This document shows, one piece after another, positions 16,516 through 26,402 of a DNA stretch of 52,251 bases. The translations under genes were made by a program, and so were the position numbers. Position 1 is the first letter of the stretch; every line of letters starts with the position of its first letter. Under the pieces are notes generated by a model, which was not told where the DNA came from, ran no database searches, and saw only the letters and a list, made by a program, of their open reading frames with translations. The DNA comes from Comamonadaceae bacterium. Its GTDB lineage: Bacteria; Pseudomonadota; Gammaproteobacteria; Burkholderiales; Burkholderiaceae_C. The stretch covers positions 1 to 52,251 of the forward strand of contig JAIXUC010000032.1 of NCBI GenBank assembly GCA_027483665.1. The letters run 5' to 3'.

Positions 16516-17784
16516 CTAGGTGTTCTTGGGGTTCCAACCTGATGGCCCTGCGCCCAGCACCGGCACAGAGCCGGGGGCCACGGGCCGCTGCCCGTCCAGA
16601 CGCATGGGTGTGGCCACCATGGGCGGTTGGGTCGCGTTGGCAGGCAGCACCATCTGGCGGGCCAAGGTTTGCGGGTGCGCCATGACCTGCGCAATGTCGA
16701 GGATGGGCGAGCAGGGCACGCCCACGGCTTCGAGGCGCTCGGCCCAGTCGGCGGTGTCGCGTTGCAGCAGGCAGGCGCTCAGGCGCGGCACCAGTTCTGC
16801 GCGGTTTGCGACGCGGGCTGGGTTGGTGGCAAAGCGCGGGTCGGTGGCCCACGACCTCGGGTCGTTGCTTAATGACCTTGGGTCGTCGCTCAATGACCTT
16901 GGGTCGTCTTCCAAAGACCTGGGGCCCTCTGTCGCGCTGGCTTGGGCTTGCGCCATCGCCTCGCACAGCCGAGCAAACTGGCTGTCGTTGCCCACGGCCA
17001 CCACCACGTGGCCGTCGCGCGTGGGAAACACTTGGTAGGGCACGATGTTGGGGTGCGCGTTGCCCATGCGCGTGGGTGTGCGCTGGCCGATGAGCTGGTT
17101 GCTGGCTTGGTTGGCCAACATGGCCACCTGCACATCAAACAGCGCCGCGTCGATGTGCCGGCCGCGCCCCGTGCGCTGGCGCTCATGCAATGCGGCCAAG
17201 ATGGCGGTGGTGGCATACACCCCGGTCATCAAATCGACCACGGCCACGCCCACTTTTTGCGGCTCGCCGCCGGGCTCTCCGGTGATGCTCATCAAGCCGC
17301 CTTCGGCTTGTATGGCGAAGTCGTAGCCAGCGCGGTGCGCCAGTGGGCCTGTCTGGCCATAGCCGGTGATGGAGCAGTAGATCAAGCCTGGGTTGAGCGC
17401 TTGCAGGCTGGCTGCGTCCAGGCCGTAGCGGGCGAGCTGGCCCACTTTGTAGTTCTCCAGCAGCACGTCGGCTTGTGCTGCGAGTTCGCGCACCTGCGCT
17501 GCGCCTTCTGCGCTGGCGATGTCGATGGCCAAAGAGCGTTTGCCTCGGTTGGCACACACAAAGTAAGCCGCCACGCGCTCAATGCCCTCAATGCCCTCAA
17601 TGCCCTCACCCCACCAGGGCGGGCCCCAGCTGCGCGTGTCGTCGCCACTGCCGGGGCGCTCGACCTTGATGACGTCTGCGCCGTAGTCGGCCAGTAACTG
17701 CCCAGCCCAGGGGCCAGCCAGCACGCGCGACAAATCCAGCACGCGCACGCCAGCCAAGGGGCTTGGGGGCGCTTCGTTCAACAA
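16516..17784 (-). CDS. Class III CoA-transferase (CaiB/BaiF), probable glutarate CoA-transferase
   Basis: 422 residues starting at TTG 17784 (ribosome site GGAG 5 bases before; a second TTG at 17781 is possible). LSRVLAGPWAGQLLADYGADVIKVE at the N-terminus and the catalytic Asp in VVDLMTGVYA are the family signatures; C-terminal VPCSPILDIAQVMAHPQ is also typical. The gene starts 10 bases after the glutaryl-CoA dehydrogenase gene, which suggests it activates glutarate to glutaryl-CoA using succinyl-CoA, like SUGCT/GcdG. Two in-frame tandem repeats are unusual: EGI three times near residue 60, and a DPRSLSx heptad repeated before the native DPRFATN segment. These probably lengthen surface loops. 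Confidence 0.85.
   Translation of the reverse strand: MLNEAPPSPLAGVRVLDLSRVLAGPWAGQLLADYGADVIKVERPGSGDDTRSWGPPWWGEGIEGIEGIERVAAYFVCANRGKRSLAIDIASAEGAAQVRELAAQADVLLENYKVGQLARYGLDAASLQALNPGLIYCSITGYGQTGPLAHRAGYDFAIQAEGGLMSITGEPGGEPQKVGVAVVDLMTGVYATTAILAALHERQRTGRGRHIDAALFDVQVAMLANQASNQLIGQRTPTRMGNAHPNIVPYQVFPTRDGHVVVAVGNDSQFARLCEAMAQAQASATEGPRSLEDDPRSLSDDPRSLSNDPRSWATDPRFATNPARVANRAELVPRLSACLLQRDTADWAERLEAVGVPCSPILDIAQVMAHPQTLARQMVLPANATQPPMVATPMRLDGQRPVAPGSVPVLGAGPSGWNPKNT
16853..16915. repeat. 21-bp in-frame tandem repeat (three units) in the CoA-transferase gene
   Basis: Three consecutive 21-base units start at 16853, 16874 and 16895; the second and third share GACCTTGGGTCGTC, with degenerate units on both sides. 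On the coding strand they give heptads of the type DPRSLSD/N. The last degenerate unit is the native DPRFATN motif of the family, so the repeat seems to have grown from it by duplication. Confidence 0.85.
17581..17607. repeat. 9-bp in-frame tandem repeat (EGI codons)
   Basis: AATGCCCTC occurs three times in a row, encoding EGI-EGI-EGI on the minus strand within the N-terminal third of the CoA-transferase. The reading frame is kept. Confidence 0.85.
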
Positions 17785-17794
17785 CTGTCTCCGC

Positions 17795-18997
17795 TCAACT
17801 GAAAGCCTGAATGCCCGTGATGGCCCGGCCCAAGATGAGTGCGTGGATGTCGTGCGTGCCTTCGTAGGTGTTCACCACCTCCAGGTTCACCAAATGGCGC
17901 GCCACGCCGAACTCGTCAGAAATGCCGTTGCCGCCCATCATGTCGCGCGCGGTGCGGGCCACGTCCAGCGCCTTGCCGCAGCTGTTGCGCTTGAGGATGG
18001 AGGTCAGCTCCACCGAGGCACTGCCTTCGTCCTTCATGCGGCCCAGTCGCAAACAGCCTTGCAGCCCCAGGCTGATTTCCGTGAGCATGTCCGCCAGCTT
18101 CTTTTGAATGAGTTGGTTGGCAGCCAGTGGCCGGCCGAACTGCTGGCGGTCCATCACGTATTGCCGCGCGCGTTGGTAGCAGTCTTCAGCCGCGCCCAGC
18201 GTGCCCCAGGCAATGCCGTAGCGCGCGCTGTTCAGGCAGGTGAAGGGGCCTTTGAGGCCGCGCACCTCGGGGAAGGCGTTTTCTTCCGGCACGAACACGT
18301 TATCCATGACGATCTCGCCAGTGACGGAGGCCCGCAGGCCCACCTTGCCGTGCACCGCAGGCGCAGACAAGCCCGACATACCTTTATCCAGAATGAAGCC
18401 GCGAATCTGGCCTTCGTCATCCTTGGCCCACACCACGAACACGTCGGCCACGGGCGAGTTGGTGATCCACATCTTGGCGCCGCTCAGCCGGTAGCCGCCG
18501 GGCACGGCCTTGGCCCGCGTCACCATGCTCCCGGGGTCGGAGCCGTGGTCTGGCTCGGTCAGGCCGAAGCAGCCAATCCATTCGCCGGTGGCCAGCTTGG
18601 GCAGGTATTTCTGGCGCTGCGCTTCGGTGCCAAAGGCGTGAATGGGCACCATCACCAGTGAGCTTTGCACGCTCATCATCGAGCGGTAGCCCGAGTCCAC
18701 GCGCTCCACCTCGCGCGCCACCAGGCCGTAGCACACGTAGTTCATGCCAGCGCCGCCATACACCTCGGGGATGGTGGGGCCCAGCAGGCCCAAATCGCCC
18801 ATCTCGCGAAAGATGCTGGTGTCCATGGCCTCGTGCCGAAAGGCTTGCAGCACGCGCGGTGCCAGGCGGTCTTGGCAGTACTGATAGGCGGCTTCGCGCA
18901 CTTGGCGCTCGTCCTCGCTCAGTTGCTCGTCCAACAAAAACGGGTCGGACCAAGAAAAGCGCGGTGCCGTGGCGCGCAGGGGGAGGGCAGCGTTCAT
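17795..18997 (-). CDS. gcdH: Glutaryl-CoA dehydrogenase
   Basis: 400-residue acyl-CoA dehydrogenase fold that oxidises and decarboxylates glutaryl-CoA to crotonyl-CoA with FAD. The substrate and flavin region [16 protein letters not shown], the [16 protein letters not shown] segment, and the C-terminal [19 protein letters not shown] with the catalytic Glu are characteristic of GcdH rather than other acyl-CoA dehydrogenases. The start at 18997 has AAGGAG 6 bases upstream. It heads a three-gene minus-strand operon with the CoA-transferase and the semialdehyde dehydrogenase, and diverges from alaS with about 145 bases between, where both promoters should lie. No GcdR-type regulator is adjacent. 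Confidence 0.93.
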   Translation of the reverse strand: MNAALPLRATAPRFSWSDPFLLDEQLSEDERQVREAAYQYCQDRLAPRVLQAFRHEAMDTSIFREMGDLGLLGPTIPEVYGGAGMNYVCYGLVAREVERVDSGYRSMMSVQSSLVMVPIHAFGTEAQRQKYLPKLATGEWIGCFGLTEPDHGSDPGSMVTRAKAVPGGYRLSGAKMWITNSPVADVFVVWAKDDEGQIRGFILDKGMSGLSAPAVHGKVGLRASVTGEIVMDNVFVPEENAFPEVRGLKGPFTCLNSARYGIAWGTLGAAEDCYQRARQYVMDRQQFGRPLAANQLIQKKLADMLTEISLGLQGCLRLGRMKDEGSASVELTSILKRNSCGKALDVARTARDMMGGNGISDEFGVARHLVNLEVVNTYEGTHDIHALILGRAITGIQAFS

Positions 18998-19142
18998 GAG
19001 GTGCTCCTTCGGGGGATGCCGGATTGTCCTTCACGCCACCTGCCGGCTGCTCGCCCCGGGTCAAACGCTCTGGCCCGCAGCGGGGCCAGCGGGCTTGGCG
19101 ACAATAGCCCCTCGCCACAGCTTCAACCGAGAACCGCCCACC

Positions 19143-21812
19143 ATGAGCCGCCCAGCCACCGTCGCCGAAATCCGCAAGACCTTCCTCGATTTCTTTGCCG
19201 CCAAGGGCCACACCGTGGTCGCCTCCAGCCCGCTCGTTCCCGGCAACGACCCCACGCTGATGTTCACCAACTCCGGCATGGTGCAGTTCAAAGATGTGTT
19301 CTTGGGCACCGACCAGCGCAGCTACGTGCGCGCAGCCTCCGTTCAGGCCTGCCTGCGCGCTGGGGGCAAACACAACGACCTGGAAAACGTGGGCTACACC
19401 GCGCGCCACCACACCTTCTTCGAGATGCTGGGCAATTGGAGTTTTGGCGATTACTTCAAGAAGGAAAGCCTGAACTGGGCCTGGGAGCTGCTGACCACGG
19501 TCTACAAGCTGCCCGCCGACAAGTTGTACGCCACCGTCTACCAGGAAGACGACGAGGCCTACGCCATCTGGGAAGACATTTTTGTGAAGTCCGGCTGGAC
19601 GCCCGAGCGCGTGAAGCAAGAGGGCCGCATCATCCGCATCGGCGACAACAAGGGCGGTCGCTACAAGAGCGACAACTTCTGGATGATGGCCGACACCGGC
19701 CCCTGCGGCCCATGCTCAGAAATCTTCTACGACCACGGCCCGCACATCCCTGGCGGGCCGCCCGGCAGCCCCGAAGAAGACGGCGATCGCTTCATTGAAA
19801 TCTGGAACAACGTGTTCATGCAGTTCAACATGGACGAAACCGGCGCGGTCACGCCGCTGCCCGCACCCTGCGTGGACACCGGCATGGGCTTGGAGCGCTT
19901 GGCCGCCATCCTGCAGCACGTGCACAGCAACTACGAGATCGACATCTTTGCCGCGCTGATCAAGGCCGCTGCGCGCGAGACCGGCACTGCCGACCTGGGC
20001 AACCCCTCGCTCAAGGTGATTGCAGACCACATCCGCGCCACGTCATTCCTCATCAGCGACGGCGTGATCCCCAGCAACGAAGGCCGCGGCTACGTGCAGC
20101 GCCGCATCATCCGCCGCGCCATCCGCCACGGCTACAAGCTGGGCCAAAAGACCCCCTTCTTCCACAAGCTCGTGCCTGACCTCGTGCGCATGATGGGCGA
20201 CGCCTACCCCAACCTGGCCTCGCAAGCGCAGCGCATCACCGAGGTGCTGAAGGCCGAGGAAGAGCGGTTTTACGAGACGCTGGAAATCGGCATGGAGATC
20301 TTGGACTCTGCGCTGGGCGGCGCGGGCAAGCAACAAACCCTGCCCGGGGACGTGGCCTTCAAGCTGCACGACACCTACGGCTTCCCGCTGGACCTGACCA
20401 ACGACGTTTGCCGCGAGCGCGGCGTGACGGTGGACGAAGCGGGCTTTCACGCCGCCATGGAAGCGCAAAAGGCCAAAGGCCGCGCCGCAGGCAAGTTCAA
20501 GATGGACCGCGCGCTGGAGTACACCGGCAGCAGCAACACCTTCGTGGGCTACGAGCAGCTCGAAGCCCCGGCCCATGTGGTGGCGGTGTACCTCGACGGC
20601 ACGGCTGTGAATCAACTCAAAGCCGGCCAGCAAGGTGTCGTCGTGCTGGACACCACGCCCTTCTACGCAGAGAGCGGCGGCCAAGTGGGTGATGAAGGCC
20701 TGATCAGCACAGGCTCTGCCACCTTCGCCGTGGGCGACACGCAGAAGATCAAAGCCGATGTGTTCGGCCACCACGGCGTGCTGGAGCAAGGCACGCTGGC
20801 CGTGGGCGATGCCGTCACAGCATCAGTGAACCTGGGCCGCCGCGCCGCCACCGTGCGCAACCACAGCGCCACACACCTCATGCACAAAGCCCTGCGCGAG
20901 GTGCTGGGCGAGCACGTGCAGCAAAAGGGCAGCTTGGTGGATGCCGACAAGACGCGCTTTGACTTCGCACACAACGCGCCGGTGACCGATGCGCAGGTGC
21001 GTCAGATTGAGGCCATGGTGAACGCCGAAGTGCTGGCCAACGCAGCAGCCAGCGCGCGCGTGATGGACATCGAATCGGCCAAGGCCACCGGCGCCATGAT
21101 GTTGTTTGGCGAGAAATACGGCGACACCGTGCGCGTGCTGGACATTGGCAGCAGCCGCGAGCTGTGCGGCGGCACCCACGTGCAACGCACTGGCGACATC
21201 GGCTTGTTCAAGGTGGTGGGCGAAAGCGGTGTGGCCGCGGGCGTGCGCCGCATCGAAGCCGTGACCGGTGCCAACGCGCTGGCCTATTTGCAATCGCTCG
21301 AAGACACGGTCAGCCAAGCTGCCGGTTCGCTCAAAGTCCCCGCTGCCGAGCTGACCGCCCGCGTCGGCCAGACGCTGGAGCAGGTGAAGGCGCTGGAGAA
21401 AGAAATCGCCGCACTCAAAGGCAAGCTGGCATCCAGTCAAGGCGACGAGTTGATGGCCCAGGCCGTGGAAGTGCGCGGCGCAGACGGCGGCTCACTGCGC
21501 GTGCTGGCCGCCCGCCTGGAAGGCGCAGACGCCAAGACCCTGCGCGACACGCTGGACAAGCTCAAAGACAAACTCAAAACCGCAGCCATCGTGCTGGCGG
21601 CGGTGGACGGCGACAAGGTGCAAATTGCAGCCGGCGTCACCGCCGACCGCACCGCGCGCATCAAAGCCGGCGACTTGGTGAACTTCGTCGCCCAGCAAGT
21701 GGGCGGCAAAGGCGGCGGCAAAGCCGACATGGCCATGGCCGGCGGCACGCAGCCCGCGCACTTGGGCGCGGCTTTGGAGTCGGTACGGGCTTGGGTGGCT
21801 GAGAGGGCTTGA
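19143..21812 (+). CDS. alaS: Alanyl-tRNA synthetase
   Basis: 889 residues from ATG 19143; the open frame extends upstream into the gcdH promoter region, but [18 protein letters not shown] is the normal AlaS N-terminus. Class II motifs are in the first 250 residues ([35 protein letters not shown]). The editing domain carries NHSATHLMH and the zinc site [13 protein letters not shown]. The C-Ala domain ends with a Gly-rich segment ([15 protein letters not shown]). Length and motifs are complete, so the enzyme should charge and proofread tRNA-Ala normally. It marks the core-genome boundary of the second defence island, which begins just after its stop. Confidence 0.98.
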   Translation: MSRPATVAEIRKTFLDFFAAKGHTVVASSPLVPGNDPTLMFTNSGMVQFKDVFLGTDQRSYVRAASVQACLRAGGKHNDLENVGYTARHHTFFEMLGNWSFGDYFKKESLNWAWELLTTVYKLPADKLYATVYQEDDEAYAIWEDIFVKSGWTPERVKQEGRIIRIGDNKGGRYKSDNFWMMADTGPCGPCSEIFYDHGPHIPGGPPGSPEEDGDRFIEIWNNVFMQFNMDETGAVTPLPAPCVDTGMGLERLAAILQHVHSNYEIDIFAALIKAAARETGTADLGNPSLKVIADHIRATSFLISDGVIPSNEGRGYVQRRIIRRAIRHGYKLGQKTPFFHKLVPDLVRMMGDAYPNLASQAQRITEVLKAEEERFYETLEIGMEILDSALGGAGKQQTLPGDVAFKLHDTYGFPLDLTNDVCRERGVTVDEAGFHAAMEAQKAKGRAAGKFKMDRALEYTGSSNTFVGYEQLEAPAHVVAVYLDGTAVNQLKAGQQGVVVLDTTPFYAESGGQVGDEGLISTGSATFAVGDTQKIKADVFGHHGVLEQGTLAVGDAVTASVNLGRRAATVRNHSATHLMHKALREVLGEHVQQKGSLVDADKTRFDFAHNAPVTDAQVRQIEAMVNAEVLANAAASARVMDIESAKATGAMMLFGEKYGDTVRVLDIGSSRELCGGTHVQRTGDIGLFKVVGESGVAAGVRRIEAVTGANALAYLQSLEDTVSQAAGSLKVPAAELTARVGQTLEQVKALEKEIAALKGKLASSQGDELMAQAVEVRGADGGSLRVLAARLEGADAKTLRDTLDKLKDKLKTAAIVLAAVDGDKVQIAAGVTADRTARIKAGDLVNFVAQQVGGKGGGKADMAMAGGTQPAHLGAALESVRAWVAERA

Positions 21813-21934
21813 GGCTGGGGCGGGTTGGCAGACAGTAGTAACCCCGTTCGAACGACCGGGCTGCTTTAAGGGCAGATACCAGAGCTGGCGAGTTTTCGAA
21901 AGCGGCACATTCAGGGGCTTCAGCTCCTGACCGA

Positions 21935-22384
21935 CTAGATAGGTTCACCCGCGACGATTGTGTATGCCCGCAAAGCGCTGGCTGGGGAAACGTGAGACCT
22001 GTACAGCGGACTGAACGGTGTTTCCGACAACCTAAGCGACAACGCCAGCAAGTCTTTCGTTTCAAGGTACTCACGGTAGCCTTCTGCCAGATACGAGAAC
22101 TGATTCATGATGCCGACCCCGCTGCGGTTTGAAGTCTTGACGTACTGGACTTCATTCATCTGGGCAAGCTCGTAGTCGATGAACTGTTGGGCACACCGTG
22201 AGCGGCCAGAACATCAGCCAGATGTACAGGAAAGCGCGTTGCCAAGTCTGTCGCAGGAGCCAATGGCATCAAAACTGGCAGTAGCGTACAGGTTGCCAAG
22301 CACCGTGCCTAACGGTGCGTCAGGCACGGCGGCCGACTGCTTAATGCGATCAAGCAGTCTTTTGGTGCAATGCAACTGATCCAT
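21935..22384 (-). pseudogene. Decayed DUF6933-like gene
   Basis: The minus strand here encodes pieces of one protein in different frames. The first piece starts MDQLHCTKRLLDRIKQ and reaches LGNLYATASFD. The second reads DLATRFPVHLADVLAAHGVPN in another frame. The third, after a further shift, reads QQFIDYELAQMNEVQYVKTS and then GVGIMNQFSYLAEGYREY to a stop. In this order they follow the DUF6933 pattern, with an internal deletion where the central part should be and at least two frame changes. It starts 35 bases after the HerA gene stop, so it was probably the last gene of that operon. It is judged non-functional. Confidence 0.7.
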
Positions 22385-22418
22385 GCAGGTGTAGATACTT
22401 TGGAGTTGCGCCCCCCGC

Positions 22419-24167
22419 TCAACGCACTTGCCGTCGAAGCGCCTCCACAGCTTTGGATACAGCGTCAGGCTTGGGTGTTTGAGTCGCCCAATCTGTCCAA
22501 AATTGCCGGGTCGCGCTGGCGGGTTCAATTTTGGGCTTGTCCAATTTAATTCGAGTGGGAAGCAGGATCGAATCACCTAGCAACAGCCCCTCTCCAAGAT
22601 CAAGGAGCGGTAATATGTCTGTTATCCCCCCCATTGATTCAGGCATCAGTCGCTTTACAACACTCTGATCCTGATCGTTTGTTAAGCGCAGGACAAGAAA
22701 ATTATTGCATTGGCTAAGGATTGTCCGACTCACATCGGATGGCCGCTGACTAACAACAAGCAACGAGACGCCGTATTTACGGCCTTCTTTTGCGATCCGC
22801 TCAAACGATTCCAGTGCACGCTTTTCCGCCGCCTCAGCAGAATCACGAACAGGAAGATAGAGATGAGCTTCATCGCAAATAATTGTAAGAGGGTGCCGCG
22901 AGTCCTTGTCCATCCAAAATTGAATGCTGTAGAGCAATCGCGCTAGAACGCCTGTAACAATCGGTAGGACGTCCGAGGGGACTTCAGAAAAATCAATGAT
23001 TTTTATGCCGCGCTGAGCATCGGAAACCGAGAATAGGCTGCCCAGCATCTTTTCAAGCCAACCGTATTCGCTGCACATTGCTGGAGGCTGAAACATGAAG
23101 CCAACACGCTTGTCGGAGACTTTGGTTTCCATCCTGGTAATGAATCGGGTGAGCTTGTTAAACCATGGGCCTTCTTTGTCAGTGCCCTCTTTCGCCCCTG
23201 GAACCCTTCCAACGTTATCTTTTTTCAAGCATTCAATCATCCCGTTCAGAGGGTAGGGGATCGGTGAGTCAACCGTGAACGTGGCGAGAACCTCTGCTTT
23301 CTTTGAATCGGACAGTACCTTTTCCTTCAATGACCGCACATGTTCGGTAAATCGGGCTGCTTGATTGGGGGCGTTGTCGTCACTCCGATCAAGAATCAGC
23401 GCGAGCATTTCTTCACGGTTGAGTAGCCAGTACGGCAAAAATAAGCAACCGTCATCAGGCTTGTCAAGATCACCAGGTCCCGCAATACGGTACTGCTGCG
23501 CGATGGCGTTAGGGCCATCGCACAATGTCGAATACTCTCCGTGCATGTCCAGGACGATTAGGTTTGCAGACTTCAAAGCGGCTGCACGTTCAAGCATTAG
23601 CGCAACTGCCCAACTCTTTCCAGACCCGGTACTTCCCAGAATTGCAGCATGACGCTGAAAGAATTTGTCCCCGTTCGCTACTGCTATGGCCGTTTGATCG
23701 GCCATGAAATGCCCCAGCGTTAGGCGCTCTCCCTCCTTCACTTTCATGGAGAGCAAGTTCATAAACTGCTGAAGGTTCTTACTGTTCACATGAAAGCAGT
23801 CCCGATCAACTTGCGGGAAACAATCTGCCCCGCGCTTGAAGGTGTTTGACGAACTACCGTCTACGGTGCGATAGGTTCCAATGAGAACTGCCTTTATCAA
23901 ATCCTCTTGACTCTCCCCAAGTGGAATCGACCCGTCATCTGCGGTTTCATCAAGAAGCAGCTTCTCGCTAACAGATCGAGTAGCCCGTTCAACAATGCCA
24001 ATTAAAAATTCGGCTGCGGTACGACCTTGTATCGCAATCAGATTCCCGACTGCAATGGTTGTCATGTGTTGATGGTTTTCGACTGAAATCAAAACTCGAC
24101 TGGTATCGACCGCCGCAACACGCCCAAGTCGGTCGCCGTCTTGAAATTGCAAAGCTGCATTTGTCAT
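22419..24167 (-). CDS. HerA-type ATPase/translocase (DUF87 domain)
   Basis: 582-residue hexameric ATPase of the HerA/FtsK group. An N-terminal HAS-barrel-like region (about 1-100) is followed by Walker A GSTGSGKS, in AILGSTGSGKSWAVALMLER. Walker B is LTIICDEAHLYLP. A GRKYGVSLLVVSQRPSDVS segment and the C-terminal LRLTNDQDQSVVKRL complete the fold. Its start overlaps the stop of the SIR2 gene as ATGA. SIR2 with HerA is a known anti-phage pair in which the two proteins assemble into a large complex and deplete NAD or cleave nucleic acid on infection. All ATPase residues seem intact, so the pair is likely functional. Confidence 0.87.
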   Translation of the reverse strand: MTNAALQFQDGDRLGRVAAVDTSRVLISVENHQHMTTIAVGNLIAIQGRTAAEFLIGIVERATRSVSEKLLLDETADDGSIPLGESQEDLIKAVLIGTYRTVDGSSSNTFKRGADCFPQVDRDCFHVNSKNLQQFMNLLSMKVKEGERLTLGHFMADQTAIAVANGDKFFQRHAAILGSTGSGKSWAVALMLERAAALKSANLIVLDMHGEYSTLCDGPNAIAQQYRIAGPGDLDKPDDGCLFLPYWLLNREEMLALILDRSDDNAPNQAARFTEHVRSLKEKVLSDSKKAEVLATFTVDSPIPYPLNGMIECLKKDNVGRVPGAKEGTDKEGPWFNKLTRFITRMETKVSDKRVGFMFQPPAMCSEYGWLEKMLGSLFSVSDAQRGIKIIDFSEVPSDVLPIVTGVLARLLYSIQFWMDKDSRHPLTIICDEAHLYLPVRDSAEAAEKRALESFERIAKEGRKYGVSLLVVSQRPSDVSRTILSQCNNFLVLRLTNDQDQSVVKRLMPESMGGITDILPLLDLGEGLLLGDSILLPTRIKLDKPKIEPASATRQFWTDWATQTPKPDAVSKAVEALRRQVR

Positions 24168-25225
24168 ATCGTCAAAACTCCATTAACAAAATTTTCCACA
24201 TCCCACAATTCAACATTTGGAATAAGCGTTTCAGTTGTGCCACGAACTACGACGGTACCGGGGCACTTAACATCTGTACTATTGATTAGCGCAATAAAAT
24301 TGGGTGAAGCAATGACTGCTTCTTTTGCTTTTGGCAATAGGTCGCGGGTTAGAAGCAATGCTTTTGTCCCGCCTTTGAGCTTTGGGGACAGGTGAGTCTG
24401 CAGGTGGTCGTCATTGAAGCCGTAGCCAATGCAAAGAATTGAAGACGCGCTGTCAATTGCTGCATTCCCACGTTCACGATGCACGTCGAACGGCTGGCCG
24501 TAGCCTTTTTTGTATTTGCCCACACCTGGTGTGATGATGAGTGGGTCAGACGAAAATGCCATGCTGGTCGTCATCGGGGTATCACCTGCCATAAACCAGT
24601 CTAGGCTCCCATGAGGTTTGAATAGCTTGACATGATTTCTGTAGACAAGCCTGACCGTCCCCTTATTCCCGTTTGATACACCCTTGACCATCAGTTTTTC
24701 ACTCAAATCAGGATCATGCTTTCCCCAGTAACGCCCGACCATCATCGAATCCACACCCCAACCCTCAGATTCAGTGGCAAATTCGATCAACCTGTCATAG
24801 TTGGTTGTGATGATGCGGGCGATTTTTGGTGTTGCCGCTGAAATGTGGGGAAGCAACGACGCAATTTTGAGTTTGCGGGGTCCGGTCACGCAAGCAGTTA
24901 TTGCTTCTTGCTCTTTGGCAAGAACGAGGGCGGACGTAAATTGAATAATTGCTGATTCAACGGCGTCTGTTGGTGGATGTTTTAGTAAGGCACCTTCTAG
25001 ACCATCTGAAGTTAAACATGCCTCAATGGCCGCCCATGTTGATTTGTCTGCATCAGGAATTGCGGACGGCACTTTGGAAATCAACTCTGTCGCAAGTGCC
25101 CCCATTCCGGGTAACCCTTCGGCGCAAGACAATCCAGAACCGATCACTGTTACCAAGCCGTCGGAAAAAATTGCTTGCAGCTCCTTTTTTAAGGCATCGT
25201 GGGCAGATGTCGTGATGGTGTCCAT
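24164..25225 (-). CDS. SIR2-domain defence protein
   Basis: About 353 residues from ATG 25225 (MDTITTSAHDALKK); a GTG at 25258 is in frame and only 4 bases after the hsdS stop, so a longer 364-residue form is possible. NAD-binding motifs are IGSGLSCAEGLPGMG, TTNYDRLIE and the catalytic-type His in FKPHGSLDWF, with CIGYGFNDDHL later. These match SIR2 domains of defence proteins that hydrolyse NAD+ rather than deacetylate. It is coupled to the HerA gene by a 4-base overlap. In context it should be the toxic effector of a SIR2-HerA abortive module carried within a type I restriction operon. Confidence 0.85.
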   Translation of the reverse strand: MDTITTSAHDALKKELQAIFSDGLVTVIGSGLSCAEGLPGMGALATELISKVPSAIPDADKSTWAAIEACLTSDGLEGALLKHPPTDAVESAIIQFTSALVLAKEQEAITACVTGPRKLKIASLLPHISAATPKIARIITTNYDRLIEFATESEGWGVDSMMVGRYWGKHDPDLSEKLMVKGVSNGNKGTVRLVYRNHVKLFKPHGSLDWFMAGDTPMTTSMAFSSDPLIITPGVGKYKKGYGQPFDVHRERGNAAIDSASSILCIGYGFNDDHLQTHLSPKLKGGTKALLLTRDLLPKAKEAVIASPNFIALINSTDVKCPGTVVVRGTTETLIPNVELWDVENFVNGVLTI

Positions 25226-25262
25226 TGTGTCTCTATGCCTTCGCTTTTTGTGGAGCACCCAT

Positions 25263-26402
25263 TCAAGACATTAGTCGGTTTACCAGTGCAGGTACAACCG
25301 ATTCGTTTTCACTGAGTTCTTTGCTGCGAATCAATCGGGATGCATTCATAAGTCGGAGCAAATTAACAAAGGATTTGCGTACTTCAATACTTGGAATCGG
25401 CACATCCAAGTCCATCAATTTCGACAAACCAAGTGTGCGGTTTCTCCCGGCTCCTCCGGGTGACGCATCCCGAATTTTGGTCATGCCTGCGTCGGTCAAA
25501 AAGTAGTACCGCAGGTACTCTGCCGTGGTCAGGCCATCGTGCGGAACGCACGAGATAAACCGATGGGAACCTACTCTTCCCGAGTCTTCAGGTTGTGCTA
25601 CCGCAATAGCACCTTCCCACGCAAAGACATTTGAAAACAGTAGGTCACCGGGTTCAATTCGATAGACGCGCTTGTCTCCTAGCTCCAATCCGCTCAAAGT
25701 AGGCTTGTGAAACGTGCCTTTGCCAAACGAACGAATCCCCAGTTCGGCATAACTTGATTGATGGTCAACGATTACATCGCGTCGAACAATGGGCGCAACA
25801 TCACTCATTGGAAACCACTTCGCGTGTGACAATGTGTCCTGAAAGCGAACGGTGAGAAGGCTGGCAATGTCACGGTCGATAGACGAGCGCAGCTTGTCGG
25901 CTGCCCGTAATTGCTGCTGTACTGTGTCAATTCGGATAACGATTCTTTGCTGCTCTTTCGTGTCGGGAATTTGAATTTCAAGCCGTAGAAATTCATCCTC
26001 CTTCAAGCGAACACGGTTGGTGGTGCCCTCACTTGCTCGGGCGCACAATTCAACGAAGGCTGGTGTACGGCAAAGCCAGCCCATGTATTGCGGCAGGATG
26101 TGTTCTTGATTGACTTCAAACAACGGAAAGTCGTTCGTCACGAGTGCGCCTTCAAGGGACTCAGGGACAATGCCCATTGCGCCATTCCGGGCATCAATAC
26201 GTGATGCAATGAATTGATTTTTTCGAGCAATAAATCGTCGCCCATTGACCGCCGCCCCGCTTATTCGACCGCGCTCTAAAACGCCTTTTCCCCATAGTCG
26301 AATGGTGACCTCCTTGTACTCAGCATCAGCGGCAGGTTGTGCCGCTTCACCTGAGCGAGTGAGCAGGTCGCCCAACTTATGTTGTTGCCAAGCCTTTGTC
26401 AT
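25263..26402 (-). CDS. hsdS: Type I restriction-modification specificity subunit
   Basis: 379 residues with two target recognition domains separated by a helical spacer. TRD1 covers about 1-150 (QFIASRIDARNGAMG, LRLEIQIPDTKEQQRI), and the first conserved helix follows (AADKLRSSIDRDIASLL). TRD2 covers about 190-345 (GDLLFSNVFAWEGAIAVA, LMDLDVPIPSIEVRKSF), ending with the second helix. HsdS recognises a bipartite DNA site and joins HsdM and HsdR. The start overlaps the hsdM stop as ATGA. Length is slightly below average but both domains and helices are present. The recognition sequence cannot be deduced by eye. Confidence 0.9.
   Translation of the reverse strand: MTKAWQQHKLGDLLTRSGEAAQPAADAEYKEVTIRLWGKGVLERGRISGAAVNGRRFIARKNQFIASRIDARNGAMGIVPESLEGALVTNDFPLFEVNQEHILPQYMGWLCRTPAFVELCARASEGTTNRVRLKEDEFLRLEIQIPDTKEQQRIVIRIDTVQQQLRAADKLRSSIDRDIASLLTVRFQDTLSHAKWFPMSDVAPIVRRDVIVDHQSSYAELGIRSFGKGTFHKPTLSGLELGDKRVYRIEPGDLLFSNVFAWEGAIAVAQPEDSGRVGSHRFISCVPHDGLTTAEYLRYYFLTDAGMTKIRDASPGGAGRNRTLGLSKLMDLDVPIPSIEVRKSFVNLLRLMNASRLIRSKELSENESVVPALVNRLMS

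Noticed and set aside
18969-19142. N-terminal extension of alaS
   Set aside because: Crosses the gcdH start region; the known AlaS N-terminus begins at 19143.
21813-21934. Terminator between alaS and the decayed DUF6933 gene
   Set aside because: A stem CAGGGGC/GCTCCTG with a TTCA loop exists near 21913-21930 but no T run follows on either strand.
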